Assembly (NCBI RefSeq): GCF_900444995.1
Contig: NZ_UAPQ01000001.1
Span: 372,001-436,000, forward strand
Reading direction: 5' to 3'
DNA from: Actinomyces bovis
GTDB taxonomy: Bacteria > Actinomycetota > Actinomycetes > Actinomycetales > Actinomycetaceae
Length of the DNA: 64,000 nucleotides
Part shown: positions 1 through 9,767 of the stretch, in pieces
Position numbering within the stretch: the stretch's first letter is position 1
Layout: each line of letters starts with the position of its first letter
The notes under the pieces: model-generated
What the model was told of the DNA's origin: nothing
Databases searched by the model: none
The model's input: the letters and a program-made list of their open reading frames with translations, nothing else
Position numbers and translations under genes: made by a program

Positions 1-3000
1 CAGGTCATTGGGGTCTGTGAGCACCAGGCGGCCCTCCCCACCTGGGAAGAGCCGATCAAAAACCCCGGCGAACTGGACGGCGGTATCCGCGAAGGCGGCG
101 CTAAACACCTCTAAGACGCGGGCATCAATCTCTTCCACGATACGCAGCAGATCCGCTCGCGAGCGCTTGAGGTCATCCAGTTGCGTGGCCAGGAACTGGT
201 GGCGCTGCTCCAAGGCCGCGTGCTCCTCCAGCGCCAAAGGATTTACCTTTCCTAGCTTGGCCAGGTCGCGTTGGGCGCGGGCGAGTCGCTTCTCCTGCTC
301 GGCGCGTACGAATGGCCGCCCGCCACGGGACGACGCCGGGGCCGCCGCGCCGCCGGTCTCATCCTGCGGCGCGGCGCCAGCGTCGCTGTCTGCGCCGCCA
401 GACTGGTTATTCTCACCGGTCTGCTCGCCCTCAGCTGCCTGGTCTGCTGCAGCCGCTTCTACCTCCTCCGCGAGCGCCTCGGGCACCGGCATATGCGGCC
501 CGTACTCCTCGACTAGGTCTTCCAGGTTCATGCCGAGTTCAGCCAGGGCCCGCTCCCCCAAGGCTTCCAGGCGCATGCGCTGCTCAGCGCGGGCCACTTC
601 CTCACGGTGGGCAGCATCCGTCAGGGAAGCCAATTCACGCGAATGCTGGTCAATCTGCTCGCGGACCGCGTTAATTGCCACGGTGGTTTGACTGCGTTCT
701 TCATCCAGACGGCGTCGCTCAGCTAGGGCCGCGGTCACTGACTGCGCGGCGGCTTGGGCGGCCAAGGCAGCCTGGTCACGCACGTGGGTGGCGACGCGCA
801 GCCTTGCCAGACGCCGCGCCTCTGCCCGCTCCGCTTGCGCCCGGGCCTCACGTTCCCGGCGGGCGGCTGAACGCAGTGACTGCGCGCGACCCCGACTGGA
901 ACGTTCCCGCTCCTCGGCGGTGCGCAGGGTGAGTCGGGCTTCGGTTTCGGCGGCCCGAGCCTGGGTAGCGGCGGCTGCGGCTGCCTCCCGGGCTTGACGG
1001 GCCTTAGCCAATACAGCCTCTTCGTCCTCGGCCTGCCCGGCAGGCTCCTCCAACGCGCTCAAGGCAGCGGAAGCGGCGGACAGCTCCGCAGTGCGGGTGG
1101 TGAGTTCTTGTTCCGCGCGTTCCAGGACTCGCTTGGCCCGGCCCTCCTCCTCGCTGGCGGCGCGGGCAGCGGAAGCGAGGCGGGCTACTTCTTCGGCAGC
1201 GCGAGCGGCCTCGGCGTCGGCGCGACGCAGCTGTGCTAGAGCTTCAGACAGGCCTTGGCGGGCTTCGTCTTCCGCCGCGCGGGCAGCCTCGACGGCGGCA
1301 GCGGCCTCGGTCTCTGCTGCGGCAGCGGACTCTGCCTCCGCCACGGCCTCCTCGTGGGCGGCGGTCAGTTCCAAAATAGAGGAGGCACCGCGCCCAGCCC
1401 CGGTCACCCAACCGGGGGCCAGCACGTCGCCCGCCTGAGTGGCCACCACTGCTGCGGGCACGGCTTGGCGCAGGGCGTTGGCGGCGGCCAGATCGGTGAC
1501 GACGACGGCCCCGCCCAACAGCCGATCCAGCAAGGCTGCCAGCGCCGGAGCCTTGGCCACAGCAGACTTGGTAACAGTCACGAGTTCCCGAGCTGGCAGG
1601 GCCGTGGGCGCGGCGTCGGCGATATTCTGCGCCAACGCTTCTACGGCGGAGCTTTCAAGTCCAGGTACCTCGCCGGTGGCCAGCACGAGACGGACTTGCC
1701 CGGCGTCCTGCTCGCGGGCGAGTTCTAGGGCGTTGCCGGCGGCGTCGGCGTCGGAAATCAAGGCGGCCCCGGCGAGTTCACCTAGCAGAGCAGCTACGGC
1801 GTTCTCCCAACCGCGTTTGATGCGCAGCTGTTCCGCCAGGGGGCCGAGCATCCCGCTCGGGGCAGCTTCAATCAGGGCCCCAGTGCCGTCCTTGCTGCGC
1901 AGGGACAGGGCCAGGGTGTCGCGGCGGGCGGTCCAGGTGGCCACGTCGGCGGCGGCTTCGCGGCGGGCTTCATTGGCGGAGGCGACGGCGTCACGGGCAG
2001 ACGCGAGGGCAGCAGTGGCCTCATCGTGGACAGCTTGGGCTTGAGCGGCCTGAGCCTGTTCTGGCGTTAGCTCCACGGCGTCGGCGGCCTGTTCCGCCTC
2101 CGTCCCGCGTTCTCCCCCCGCTTCCAGCAGCGCTTGGGCTGCCGTTTGGGCGCGCCCACTGGCTGCCTCCAGCGACTTGCGGGCTTGTTCCAAAGCGGCT
2201 TGGGCGGCCTCGTGGCGGGAGCGGGCGGAGGCTACGCGGCCACCCGTCCGAGCTATGCGCTCCCGGTGCTCAGCCTGACGGCGTTGCAGGGAGGAGAGGG
2301 CAGCTTCGGCGGCAGAGTCGGCGGCCTCAGCATCCACGCGCTCCCGATTGGCGTCTGCAAGTGTGGAACGCGCGGCCTCTACGGCGTCGGCTAGCTCAGC
2401 TTCTTCCGTGGCGGCGTTCTGCGCCCGTCGGTCCAATTCCTCAGGGTCAGTGCCCTGGACCGCGTGGCGAGTTTGGGTGAGCAGCCGCACCCGCTCCCCC
2501 GCCACCTCAGACAGTGAGGTCAGGGCACGGGCTTCACCGGAAAGCTCCTCCCAGGTGGTGGTGGCACGAGCCAGACGGCGGCCACTGGTGGCGTCGGTGG
2601 CGGCCAGCTCGGCCAACTGTGCGCGGGCCTGCCGCTCAGCCTCTGCGGCGGCGGCGCGGCGGCGGGCCAGGTCTCCGGCGTCCGCTTGGCCGGCTTCCAA
2701 GAGGGATTGGGCTTGGGCGACGTCATCGGCTAGGAGGCGGGCGGTAGCGTCACGGACCTCAACCTGGATGCTGCGGGCGCGGCGGGCGACGGCGGCCTGC
2801 CGCGCCAGGGGTCCTAGCTGGCGGCGCAGCTCGGTCGCCAGATCGGTGACGCGGGTGAGGTCTGCGGCCATGGAATCGAGTTTGCGCAGCGCCCGCTCCT
2901 TGCGGCGGCGGTGTTTAAGGACGCCTGCGGCCTCCTCAATGAAGCCGCGGCGTTCCTCAGGCGTGGCAGACAAGACGGCGTCCAGTTGGCCTTGGCCCAC

Positions 3001-3420
3001 GATCACGTGCATCTGGCGGCCCAGGCCGGTGTCGGAGAGGAGTTCTTGCACGTCCAGGAGCCGGCAGGGGGTGCCGTTGATTTGGTACTCGGAGCCACCG
3101 CCCCGGAAGAGGGTGCGGGTGATGGTGACTTCGGTGTAGTCGATGGGCAGGGCGCCGTCAGTGTTGTCGATGGTCAGAGAGACTTCGGCGCGGCCCAGGG
3201 CCGGGCGGGAACCCGCACCCGCGAAGATCACATCCGCCATGGAACCGCCGCGCAGGTTCTTGGCGCCCTGCTCCCCCATGACCCAGGTCAGGGCATCCAC
3301 CACATTGGATTTGCCCGAGCCATTGGGGCCCACCACGGCGGTGATTCCGGGCTCCAGGCGCAGGGTGGTTGACGAGGCGAAGGACTTGAAGCCCTTTATC
3401 GTCAACGTCTTCAGGTGCAC
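1..3420 (-). CDS. smc: Chromosome segregation protein SMC (3' end cut off)
   Basis: SMC is the ATPase of the condensin-like SMC-ScpAB complex that compacts and segregates the chromosome. The frame is open for 1140 codons from a GTG at 3420 to the window edge. The N-terminus carries the head motif FKSFA and a Walker A loop GPNGSGKS at residues 31-38, followed by a Q-loop region (GQGQLDAVL). Then come a very Ala/Glu/Arg-rich coiled coil, a hinge at about residues 515-675, and a second coiled coil that returns to the C-terminal head (KVNPLALEE). The signature motif LSGG and Walker B are not reached, so roughly 80-150 residues are missing. An Ala/Gly/Ser-rich acidic insert lies near 310-480 in the returning arm. 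A GGGG stretch upstream of the GTG is a plausible ribosome site. The coordinates give the visible part only. Confidence 0.95.
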   Translation of the reverse strand, partial: MHLKTLTIKGFKSFASSTTLRLEPGITAVVGPNGSGKSNVVDALTWVMGEQGAKNLRGGSMADVIFAGAGSRPALGRAEVSLTIDNTDGALPIDYTEVTITRTLFRGGGSEYQINGTPCRLLDVQELLSDTGLGRQMHVIVGQGQLDAVLSATPEERRGFIEEAAGVLKHRRRKERALRKLDSMAADLTRVTDLATELRRQLGPLARQAAVARRARSIQVEVRDATARLLADDVAQAQSLLEAGQADAGDLARRRAAAAEAERQARAQLAELAATDATSGRRLARATTTWEELSGEARALTSLSEVAGERVRLLTQTRHAVQGTDPEELDRRAQNAATEEAELADAVEAARSTLADANRERVDAEAADSAAEAALSSLQRRQAEHRERIARTGGRVASARSRHEAAQAALEQARKSLEAASGRAQTAAQALLEAGGERGTEAEQAADAVELTPEQAQAAQAQAVHDEATAALASARDAVASANEARREAAADVATWTARRDTLALSLRSKDGTGALIEAAPSGMLGPLAEQLRIKRGWENAVAALLGELAGAALISDADAAGNALELAREQDAGQVRLVLATGEVPGLESSAVEALAQNIADAAPTALPARELVTVTKSAVAKAPALAALLDRLLGGAVVVTDLAAANALRQAVPAAVVATQAGDVLAPGWVTGAGRGASSILELTAAHEEAVAEAESAAAAETEAAAAVEAARAAEDEARQGLSEALAQLRRADAEAARAAEEVARLASAARAASEEEGRAKRVLERAEQELTTRTAELSAASAALSALEEPAGQAEDEEAVLAKARQAREAAAAAATQARAAETEARLTLRTAEERERSSRGRAQSLRSAARREREARAQAERAEARRLARLRVATHVRDQAALAAQAAAQSVTAALAERRRLDEERSQTTVAINAVREQIDQHSRELASLTDAAHREEVARAEQRMRLEALGERALAELGMNLEDLVEEYGPHMPVPEALAEEVEAAAADQAAEGEQTGENNQSGGADSDAGAAPQDETGGAAAPASSRGGRPFVRAEQEKRLARAQRDLAKLGKVNPLALEEHAALEQRHQFLATQLDDLKRSRADLLRIVEEIDARVLEVFSAAFADTAVQFAGVFDRLFPGGEGRLVLTDPNDL

Positions 3421-3479
3421 GGACCCCACGATAGTAGCCAGCGAGGTACTCCGTGCGGAGGCTGTGCCAAGTGACTCCC

Positions 3480-4757
3480 TTAGGTGCCCATCCCGGAACG
3501 GTTCAGCAATTCAATGGTGAGGTGGCGCCACAGTTGGGAGGGCACTGAGCCAGGGTTGAGGTCGAAGACGTGATCCGCGTAGGGAATCTCCACGAGCTGA
3601 CTGCGGGCCCCGGCGTCGATAAGTGCTTGGTGGAGCCGCTGCGTGCCGTCCACCGGGACCACGTGATCGCGCTCGCCGTGCACCATGAGCACCGGCGGCA
3701 ATTGGGCCCCCAGCCCCCGGCGCTGGAGCTCATGCACCTTGTTGATGGGGCTGATCTCAGCAAAGCGTTCCGGCTGCTGGGTGGGGCTGCCGCCCACATA
3801 GATGGCGGCCCGCCAGGAGACGTAGGGCGCCATAATGAGGTCCGAGTTGTCATGAAATCCCACCGGGTCTGCCACGGGGTAGGTCAGGGACAGAGCGCGG
3901 ATCTGCGGCACTGGCTCCGGGCAAATCTCCTCCATGGTGCCGAGCACCTGGCGTGCGGCCAGTTCCAAAGCCAAATGTCCACCTGAGGAGTCCCCCACCA
4001 AAGCTAAGCGCTTAACGTCCCCGCCCCAGTTGGCGGCTTCACGGCCTACCCAGGCCAGTCCCAGGGCGGAGCGAGATTCCGCCAATTGCCAGGTGGGCAG
4101 GTTAGTCAGGGACAGGGGATAGTCCAGGGCGATTGCCAGATAGCCTTGCTGAGCTAGCCAGGTCGCTTGTCCTTTGGTCATGGGATTGCGTCGGTTACCG
4201 GTGTGCCAGCCGCCGCCATGGAGCAGCACGACGACGGGCACGCCGTCGGGGTGAGCGACCTGCACTTGCTGGGCGCTGAGTTTCCGCCCGGTGGCGGGGT
4301 CGTGGGGCAGCCAGACGCCGGCTTGGAGTTTCTGCCCCGAGGCGGCGTCCTCCATGAAGGTGGGTTCCTCGTCGGGCAGGGAGCCCCACTGGCCTATCCC
4401 GCTGGCCTGCCACCAGTTGATGCTGGCGCCCAGTTGCTGGGCTTGGCGCAGTTGTGCGCTGGCCACGACGCCGGTGGCCACCAGGGAGGCTGCGGCCAGT
4501 GCTGCCGCTAGGCGTCGGGCGTGACTGGGGTGCTTGCGCAGGGCCAGGATGGACACCAGCAGCATGGCGGCTATCAGGATGGTGGCGGCCAGGCCCCAGG
4601 TGCCGAGCATGAGGGAGTAATCCAATGCCGGGATTGGTAGAAACATGGCCAGGGCCAGCAGTGCAATAAAACCTGTGGCGCCTAGTAGCGCAGCACTCAA
4701 CAGCGGCGAGCGCCGCAGAGGGTGGGTCTGCGGGTCAGGCTCATGGTCGTTGGGCAC
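3480..4757 (-). CDS. Membrane-anchored alpha/beta hydrolase (carboxylesterase-like)
   Basis: The C-terminal two thirds is an alpha/beta-hydrolase of the BD-FAE/esterase type. It has an oxyanion motif HGGGW, a nucleophile elbow GDSSGGH, an acid residue in GERDHVVP and a catalytic His in YADHVFD near the end. The N-terminal part holds three hydrophobic segments (LLSAALLGATGFIALLALAM, a Leu/Ile/Ala-rich second and an Ala/Val-rich third), so the catalytic domain is probably tethered to the membrane and faces outward. The substrate cannot be told from sequence. It lies 59 nt upstream of smc on the same strand. The frame is open up to a TTG at 4871, but the extra 38 residues look non-coding, so I chose the GTG at 4757. 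No clear ribosome site supports either start. Confidence 0.8.
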   Translation of the reverse strand: MPNDHEPDPQTHPLRRSPLLSAALLGATGFIALLALAMFLPIPALDYSLMLGTWGLAATILIAAMLLVSILALRKHPSHARRLAAALAAASLVATGVVASAQLRQAQQLGASINWWQASGIGQWGSLPDEEPTFMEDAASGQKLQAGVWLPHDPATGRKLSAQQVQVAHPDGVPVVVLLHGGGWHTGNRRNPMTKGQATWLAQQGYLAIALDYPLSLTNLPTWQLAESRSALGLAWVGREAANWGGDVKRLALVGDSSGGHLALELAARQVLGTMEEICPEPVPQIRALSLTYPVADPVGFHDNSDLIMAPYVSWRAAIYVGGSPTQQPERFAEISPINKVHELQRRGLGAQLPPVLMVHGERDHVVPVDGTQRLHQALIDAGARSQLVEIPYADHVFDLNPGSVPSQLWRHLTIELLNRSGMGT

Positions 4758-4930
4758 GCCGCCACGATAACCGTAGGTTCTAGGGCCTCGTTTCCTACCT
4801 GCGGATGATGCTGCAGAAAGCACTGAGCGAGACGCTGGAACCGGTAGATTAATGACAAGCTTGATTGACAAAAATGTCCAAGGTCAACCACCCTTTTCTT
4901 CGTTAACCCTTCCCCACAGAAGGAGCCACC

Positions 4931-5875
4931 GTGCTCGACATCCGTCACCTCTCCAAAAGATTTGGGGCCGTACAGGCCCTAGACGACCTCTCCCTACACC
5001 TCAACGACGGCGAGATCGTCGGCTTCGTGGGTGCCAACGGTGCAGGCAAATCCACGACCATGCGCATCGTCATGGGGGTGCTCGCCACCGACTCTGGTGA
5101 GGTGATCTGGGATGGCAACCCCGTAGATGCCGGCCTCCGCCGCCGCATCGGCTACATGCCAGAGGAACGCGGCCTCTACCCCAAGATGAAGGTCGGGGAG
5201 CAGCTGCGCTATCTGGCCCGCCTCCACGGCGCCAGCAAGAGCCAGGCTGAAGCTGCGGCCCAGGAGTGGATGGGGCGCTTGGACATCGCGCACCGCAAAG
5301 ATGACGAGGTGCAGAAGCTCTCCCTGGGTAACCAGCAGCGAGTACAGCTGGCTGCTGCCCTGGTCGGTTCTCCCGAGCTGCTGGTGCTGGATGAGCCTTT
5401 CTCTGGCCTAGACCCGGTGGCGGTGGACGTGATGAGCGAGGTACTGCAGGAGCGTGCGGCAGCTGGCGTGCCTACGCTTTTCTCCTCTCACCAGCTCGAC
5501 GTCGTCGAGCGCCTCTGCGACCGGGTGGTCATCATCCGCGCCGGCAGCCTGGTGGCAGACGGGACCATCGAGGAGCTGCAGGCCAGTGCGCAACAGCGCT
5601 GGCGCGTGGTGGTACAGCCGCAGGCAGACCAGGTACAGGTGGAGCAGCTGCTGACAGAGCTGTCCGGGTCCCTACCTGGCCTGGAGTCCCACACTGACCG
5701 GGCCGGACGCCTCACCCTCACCGCGGGCGGCACCGACGAGCAGGCGCTGCTGGCGGCCGCCCAGCGCCTGGGCACGATACGTGAGTTGGGTCCGGTACGC
5801 CGCCCGCTGACAGACATCTTCCGGGACGCGTTGGCGGCCCCGCAGGCAGACGAGCACGAGGAGAAGCGCGCATGA
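4931..5875 (+). CDS. ABC-2 type transporter ATP-binding protein (NatA-like)
   Basis: This is the nucleotide-binding subunit of an ABC-2 exporter. It shows Walker A GANGAGKST at residues 34-42, a Q-loop region MPEERGLYP, the signature SLGNQQRVQ at about 131, Walker B LLVLDEPF at about 150 and the switch His in SSHQLD. The last ~90 residues match the DUF4162-like tail common in NatA/EcsA-type ATPases. The start is a GTG preceded by AAGGAG. The stop overlaps the next gene in an ATGA, so the two are translationally coupled. NatA-type systems export sodium, drugs or other toxic compounds; the substrate here is unknown. Confidence 0.92.
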   Translation: MLDIRHLSKRFGAVQALDDLSLHLNDGEIVGFVGANGAGKSTTMRIVMGVLATDSGEVIWDGNPVDAGLRRRIGYMPEERGLYPKMKVGEQLRYLARLHGASKSQAEAAAQEWMGRLDIAHRKDDEVQKLSLGNQQRVQLAAALVGSPELLVLDEPFSGLDPVAVDVMSEVLQERAAAGVPTLFSSHQLDVVERLCDRVVIIRAGSLVADGTIEELQASAQQRWRVVVQPQADQVQVEQLLTELSGSLPGLESHTDRAGRLTLTAGGTDEQALLAAAQRLGTIRELGPVRRPLTDIFRDALAAPQADEHEEKRA

Positions 5876-7137
5876 CCACCCCCAACTCCAGCTCCACCAA
5901 TATCTCCCGAGCTAGCGAGATCATGCTCGTAGCTGGCCGCGAGTTCCGCGTCCAAATGCTGCGCAAGAGTTCCCTAATCGCCAATGGGCTAATGCTCCTG
6001 GCGGTCGTTGCCAGCATCGTTGGCTACGCCTGGCTCAGCGGTGACAAAGACGAGCCCTACCGCCTGGGCGTGATCGGCGCCGATCAGCAGACCGTGGCGG
6101 CTTTGAGCCCGGGCCTAAAGCAGCTGCACGCTGCGAACGGGCAGCCGGTTGAGTTGGTTGAGGCCACGCCCCCCAGCAAGGACAGCTTGTGCGCAGACGC
6201 GCCTGAGGGCACCCACCGGCCCGACATGGTGCTCTCACTGGACTCCGCCAAGGCCAAGGTGACGGTCTGTGAAAAGGCGGATACGGCAGTGGTCTCCGGT
6301 TTGACGGCCTTGCTGCAACAGCATGCCCTGGCGGAGAAGATCTCCTCCCTAGGTGGGGACGCCTCCACCGTTGCAAGTTCCCTGGCTGAAGCTGCCCCCG
6401 CGGTGGAGGCCCTGGACCCACCGAGCACTGATAGTGCGGACTTTGGCGTGCGCTACGGCATTTTGCTGGCGGTGGATGCCCTCCTGCTCTTAACCCTTAT
6501 GGGTGGGGGGCAGTACATCGCCATGGGTGTGGTGGAAGAGAAGTCCAGCCGCATCGTGGAGATCCTGTTGGCTTGCGTGCGCCCCACATCCCTGTTGGCT
6601 GGGAAGATTCTGGGCACCGGCGCTGGGGTGGTCTTGTCCTACGGGGTGACGGCTGCCGTTGGCCTGACTACCGCGAAGCTCCTGAATGTATTGCCTAAGG
6701 TCGAACTCAACTTTGACACGGCCCTGGTAATGCTCCTGGTGTGGTTGGTGCTTGGTTTCCTGACCTTCGCGGCCCTGTTCGGTGCGGCGGGCTCGCTGGT
6801 GAGCCGTCAGGAGGACGTCTCGGCCACCGTGATGCCTCTGATCGCACTGTGCATGGCCCCGTACATGGCGTCGATCTTCATGGTCATGAACAACCCGCAG
6901 GCCCTGCACTGGAAGGTTTTGTCATACCTCCCCTTCTTCTCGCCCTTCATGATGCCGACTCGGCTGGTCTTCGGAATCTCCAGCTGGGCCGAGCAGGCCC
7001 TGGCCCTGGTGATTGCGCTAGCCGCCCTGCCGGCACTGGTGTGGCTGGCTGCGCGGATCTACACCCGGGCAGTCACACGCACCGGCGCGCGGGTGCCGCT
7101 GCGTGAGGTGCTAGGCCGCAAGTCTTCCGCAGCCTAA
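5872..7137 (+). CDS. ABC-2 type transporter permease (NatB-like)
   Basis: This is the membrane partner of the upstream ATPase. It has one hydrophobic segment near residues 30-55 (LIANGLMLLAVVASIVGYAW), a large extracytoplasmic domain of about 140 residues, then five or more membrane segments in the C-terminal half. The conserved NatB stretch GVVEEKSSRIVEILL follows the second membrane segment. The layout matches ABC-2 permeases with a large external loop. The start overlaps the ATPase stop by four bases and the gene ends just before a strong hairpin shared with the convergent ndk. Confidence 0.9.
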   Translation: MTTPNSSSTNISRASEIMLVAGREFRVQMLRKSSLIANGLMLLAVVASIVGYAWLSGDKDEPYRLGVIGADQQTVAALSPGLKQLHAANGQPVELVEATPPSKDSLCADAPEGTHRPDMVLSLDSAKAKVTVCEKADTAVVSGLTALLQQHALAEKISSLGGDASTVASSLAEAAPAVEALDPPSTDSADFGVRYGILLAVDALLLLTLMGGGQYIAMGVVEEKSSRIVEILLACVRPTSLLAGKILGTGAGVVLSYGVTAAVGLTTAKLLNVLPKVELNFDTALVMLLVWLVLGFLTFAALFGAAGSLVSRQEDVSATVMPLIALCMAPYMASIFMVMNNPQALHWKVLSYLPFFSPFMMPTRLVFGISSWAEQALALVIALAALPALVWLAARIYTRAVTRTGARVPLREVLGRKSSAA

Positions 7138-7159
7138 GCTGCTTCAGAGAGCTTGGCTC

Positions 7160-7215
7160 CCAGATCGGTCGCTTCTGCCATTTACCGGTGGCGAGGCGGC
7201 CGATCTGGCGTTTTT
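7160..7215 (+). terminator. Rho-independent terminator after the NatAB-like operon
   Basis: CCAGATCGG at 7160-7168 pairs with CCGATCTGG at 7200-7208. The inner arms extend the helix to about 20 bp with one bulge, and the stem is followed by CGTTTTT. It lies between convergent genes, and its T-tail touches the ndk stop codon. Confidence 0.85.
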
Positions 7216-7649
7216 CAGCCGGCGAGCTCGGGGAACCAGATAGCGATTTCGCGCGCAGCCGACTCTTCGCAGTCAGAGCCGTGGACCAGATTCTCCATGG
7301 TCTCCCCGTCCCAGTCGCGCCCCAGGTCGCCGCGGATCGTGCCGGGGGCAGCGGTGGTTGGGTCGGTGGTGCCCATGAGGCTGCGCGAGCCTTCCACCAC
7401 CCGCAGGCCTTCAAGTACGAGAGCTACCAGCGGGCCGGAGGACATGTACTGCTCCACGCCAGGGTAAAAGGGCTTAGAGACGTGCTCAGCGTAGTGCTCA
7501 GCAAGCATCTCCTTGCTGGCCTGCACCAGGCGGAGAGCCACCAGTTTGTAGCCCTTAGCCTCGAAGCGGCGAAGCACTTCCCCCGTCAGGCTGCGGCGCA
7601 CGGCGTCGGGCTTGATGAGGATCAGTGTGCGGGAGGGAAGCGTCGTCAT
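7215..7649 (-). CDS. ndk: Nucleoside diphosphate kinase
   Basis: Ndk transfers the terminal phosphate of ATP to nucleoside diphosphates through a phospho-histidine. The 144-residue protein starts MTTLPSRTLILIKPDAV, carries the KPDAVRR ATP-site motif, and ends with the family hallmark NLVHGSDCEESAAREIA, in which the His is the phospho-acceptor. The length is typical. The ATG at 7649 has GAAAGGA upstream; in-frame codons further upstream are not Ndk-like and were left out. It follows folC on the same strand after 137 nt, a common actinobacterial arrangement. Confidence 0.96.
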   Translation of the reverse strand: MTTLPSRTLILIKPDAVRRSLTGEVLRRFEAKGYKLVALRLVQASKEMLAEHYAEHVSKPFYPGVEQYMSSGPLVALVLEGLRVVEGSRSLMGTTDPTTAAPGTIRGDLGRDWDGETMENLVHGSDCEESAAREIAIWFPELAG

Positions 7650-7786
7650 TGGTGGCGGTCCTTTCTCGCACCGTGCGGCTCCGGGGCTGCAGCGGTTGGC
7701 GTCATGGCGCTCCAAGGCGCCCGGGTGCATCGCAATGTAGCAACTTGGCGCTCCGGTCGGAAGATCGAAGTGCAGTGCCGCCCGGC

Positions 7787-9706
7787 TCAGGCCCGGCCGA
7801 ACAGAGCACGGGCCTGGGCGGCCAGCACCACTGAGCCGCAAATGAGCACGCCGGAGGTGGGCAGCGGGTCGTCATGTGCCTCGGCGCTCTCCTGGGCCCG
7901 CTCCACGCCCTGGGCCAGGGTCTGCGCCAACTGCACACGCTCGGTACCGAAGACCTCCCGTGCTACCACTGCCAGATCCTCCGGCGTGGCGGCGCGCGGC
8001 GAATCGATGGGCACGCAGACCACGGTCTCACAGATCGGCTCCAGGACGGCGAGCACACCCTCAATATCCTTGTCCGCCATGGCGCCATAGACCAGGGCCA
8101 GGTGCTTGAAGCCGAAGACCTCCTCCACGGCCTGGCGCAGCGCCGCGATCCCATGGGGGTTGTGCCCGGCGTCCACCAGGACCGTGGGCGAGGAGCGCAC
8201 CACCTCCAGGCGGCCGGGGCTAGTGACGGAGGCGAAGCCCTCCTCCACGATCCGTGCGGGCAGCAGCCGCCCTCCGAGCAGCGCCTCGGTGGCGGCCAGG
8301 GCCAGCAGGGCGTTGTGCGCCTGGTACTCGCCGTGCAGGGGAACGAATACATCCTCGTAGATGCCGGCGGCGGTGCGCAGGGTGACCAGCTGGCCGCCCA
8401 CGGCGAGTTCACGGTCCACCACCTCCAGCTCTCCGGCCTCGGGGGAACCCGGCTCCAAGTCGGGGTCCACTTCACGACGCCAGATGACGCCGTGCTCCCG
8501 GGCGGCCCGGGTGATGGGGCCGAGCGCCGCGGCTGGCTGCAGGGAGGTGACCAGGGTGGCGCCGTCCTTGATTATCCCGGCCTTCTCCGTGGCGATCGCC
8601 TCAAGGGTGTCACCCAGCCACTTGGTGTGGTCCAGGCCGATGGGGGTGATGACCTCCACTTGGGACTGGACCACATTGGTCGCGTCCCAGAGCCCACCCA
8701 TGCCGACCTCCACGATGGCCACATCCACCGGATAGTCAGCAAAGGCCGCCAGGGCCATCACGGTGAGCACCTCAAAGAAGCTCAGGCGGGGCCCACCCTT
8801 GGTCAGGGACTGCTCGTCAACCATGGCGATATAGGGGGCCACATCCTCCCAGGCAGCAATGAAGCCCGCTTCGCTGATGGGCTCACCATCCAGGCTGATG
8901 CGTTCACGGATGGTGGCCAGGTGGGGGCTGGTGAAGCGGCCGGTGCGCAGTCCGGTGGTGGCCACTAGGCGTTCCACCATGCGGGCAGTGGAGGTCTTGC
9001 CATTGGTGCCGGTGATGTGTACGACGCGGTAGCTGCGCTCAGGGTTCCCAATGATGTCTAGTACGGCCTCCACGCGTTCGAGGGAGGGCTGGACCTTGTG
9101 CTCGGGGGCGCGGGAGAGGATTTCGGCCTCTACTTCACGCATGCGTTGGGAGACGACGGCGGCGCGGCGGGCCTCCAGTAGGGCGGCAGTGTGAGCCTCT
9201 CCCCCGCGCTCTTCAGCAGCGACGACGTCGTCAGCGTTGGGGCTGGCTTCAGCCTCCTCGGCGCTGCTGGCTGAAGCGCTGCTGGCGGCGGATGTGGCGG
9301 AGTCGGGCAGGATGTTCTCCCACTGGTTCCAGTCGTCGGAGTCGTCGGCATCTACCTCAGCTAGCAGCTCGTCTAGCCGGGCCAGGTCCCCGCCAGGGAT
9401 CATATTGTGGGCTACGAGCGCGCGCAGGGCGGCCAAGCGTTCCGCCTCGGCCTCCTCCTCACGCTCGGCAGCGGTGCGCCCCGCCTCACGGACTTCAGCG
9501 ATGGACAGTCCCTCCTGGGAGTCGGCGGCTTCCAGGTAGGGCAGCAGTTCGGGGTCCACCCCGCCGTCGGCACCGCCTGGGGTGAAGATGGCGTCCACGA
9601 CCTCCTCACCGCTGGCGCCTGCCGGGATGCCGAAGGCAGCCCCAGGGTGGTTACCATCCATCTGCTGGCTGGGCTGCTTGGCCTGGTGCTTCTGCTCGCT
9701 GCTCAT
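7787..9706 (-). CDS. folC: Folylpolyglutamate/dihydrofolate synthase with long acidic N-terminal extension
   Basis: FolC adds glutamate to (dihydro)folate. The catalytic core starts near residue 190 and shows the P-loop GTNGKTST at 233-240, FTSPHLATIRERI, EVGMGGLWDATN and the C-terminal ligase motif DAGHNPHG. The normal enzyme is about 430-450 residues; this one is 639 because roughly 185 residues precede the core. The extension is acidic and Ala/Ser/Glu-rich and has a low-complexity stretch near 135-155. The ATG at 9706 has AGGGGAGCAG immediately upstream, which favours the long form, and no better internal start is obvious. The gene is divergent from the TfoX-N gene. Confidence 0.93.
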   Translation of the reverse strand: MSSEQKHQAKQPSQQMDGNHPGAAFGIPAGASGEEVVDAIFTPGGADGGVDPELLPYLEAADSQEGLSIAEVREAGRTAAEREEEAEAERLAALRALVAHNMIPGGDLARLDELLAEVDADDSDDWNQWENILPDSATSAASSASASSAEEAEASPNADDVVAAEERGGEAHTAALLEARRAAVVSQRMREVEAEILSRAPEHKVQPSLERVEAVLDIIGNPERSYRVVHITGTNGKTSTARMVERLVATTGLRTGRFTSPHLATIRERISLDGEPISEAGFIAAWEDVAPYIAMVDEQSLTKGGPRLSFFEVLTVMALAAFADYPVDVAIVEVGMGGLWDATNVVQSQVEVITPIGLDHTKWLGDTLEAIATEKAGIIKDGATLVTSLQPAAALGPITRAAREHGVIWRREVDPDLEPGSPEAGELEVVDRELAVGGQLVTLRTAAGIYEDVFVPLHGEYQAHNALLALAATEALLGGRLLPARIVEEGFASVTSPGRLEVVRSSPTVLVDAGHNPHGIAALRQAVEEVFGFKHLALVYGAMADKDIEGVLAVLEPICETVVCVPIDSPRAATPEDLAVVAREVFGTERVQLAQTLAQGVERAQESAEAHDDPLPTSGVLICGSVVLAAQARALFGRA

Positions 9707-9767
9707 CTGCTGCTCCCCTGTTGCTGGACCGCGCCCAGCCTAACGATGCCGCAGCTAACCTTGAGCC

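Noticed and set aside
4865-4893. Consensus promoter for the NatA-like gene from TTGACA at 4865
   Set aside because: No -10 is found at 16-18 bp (the place reads CCACCC).
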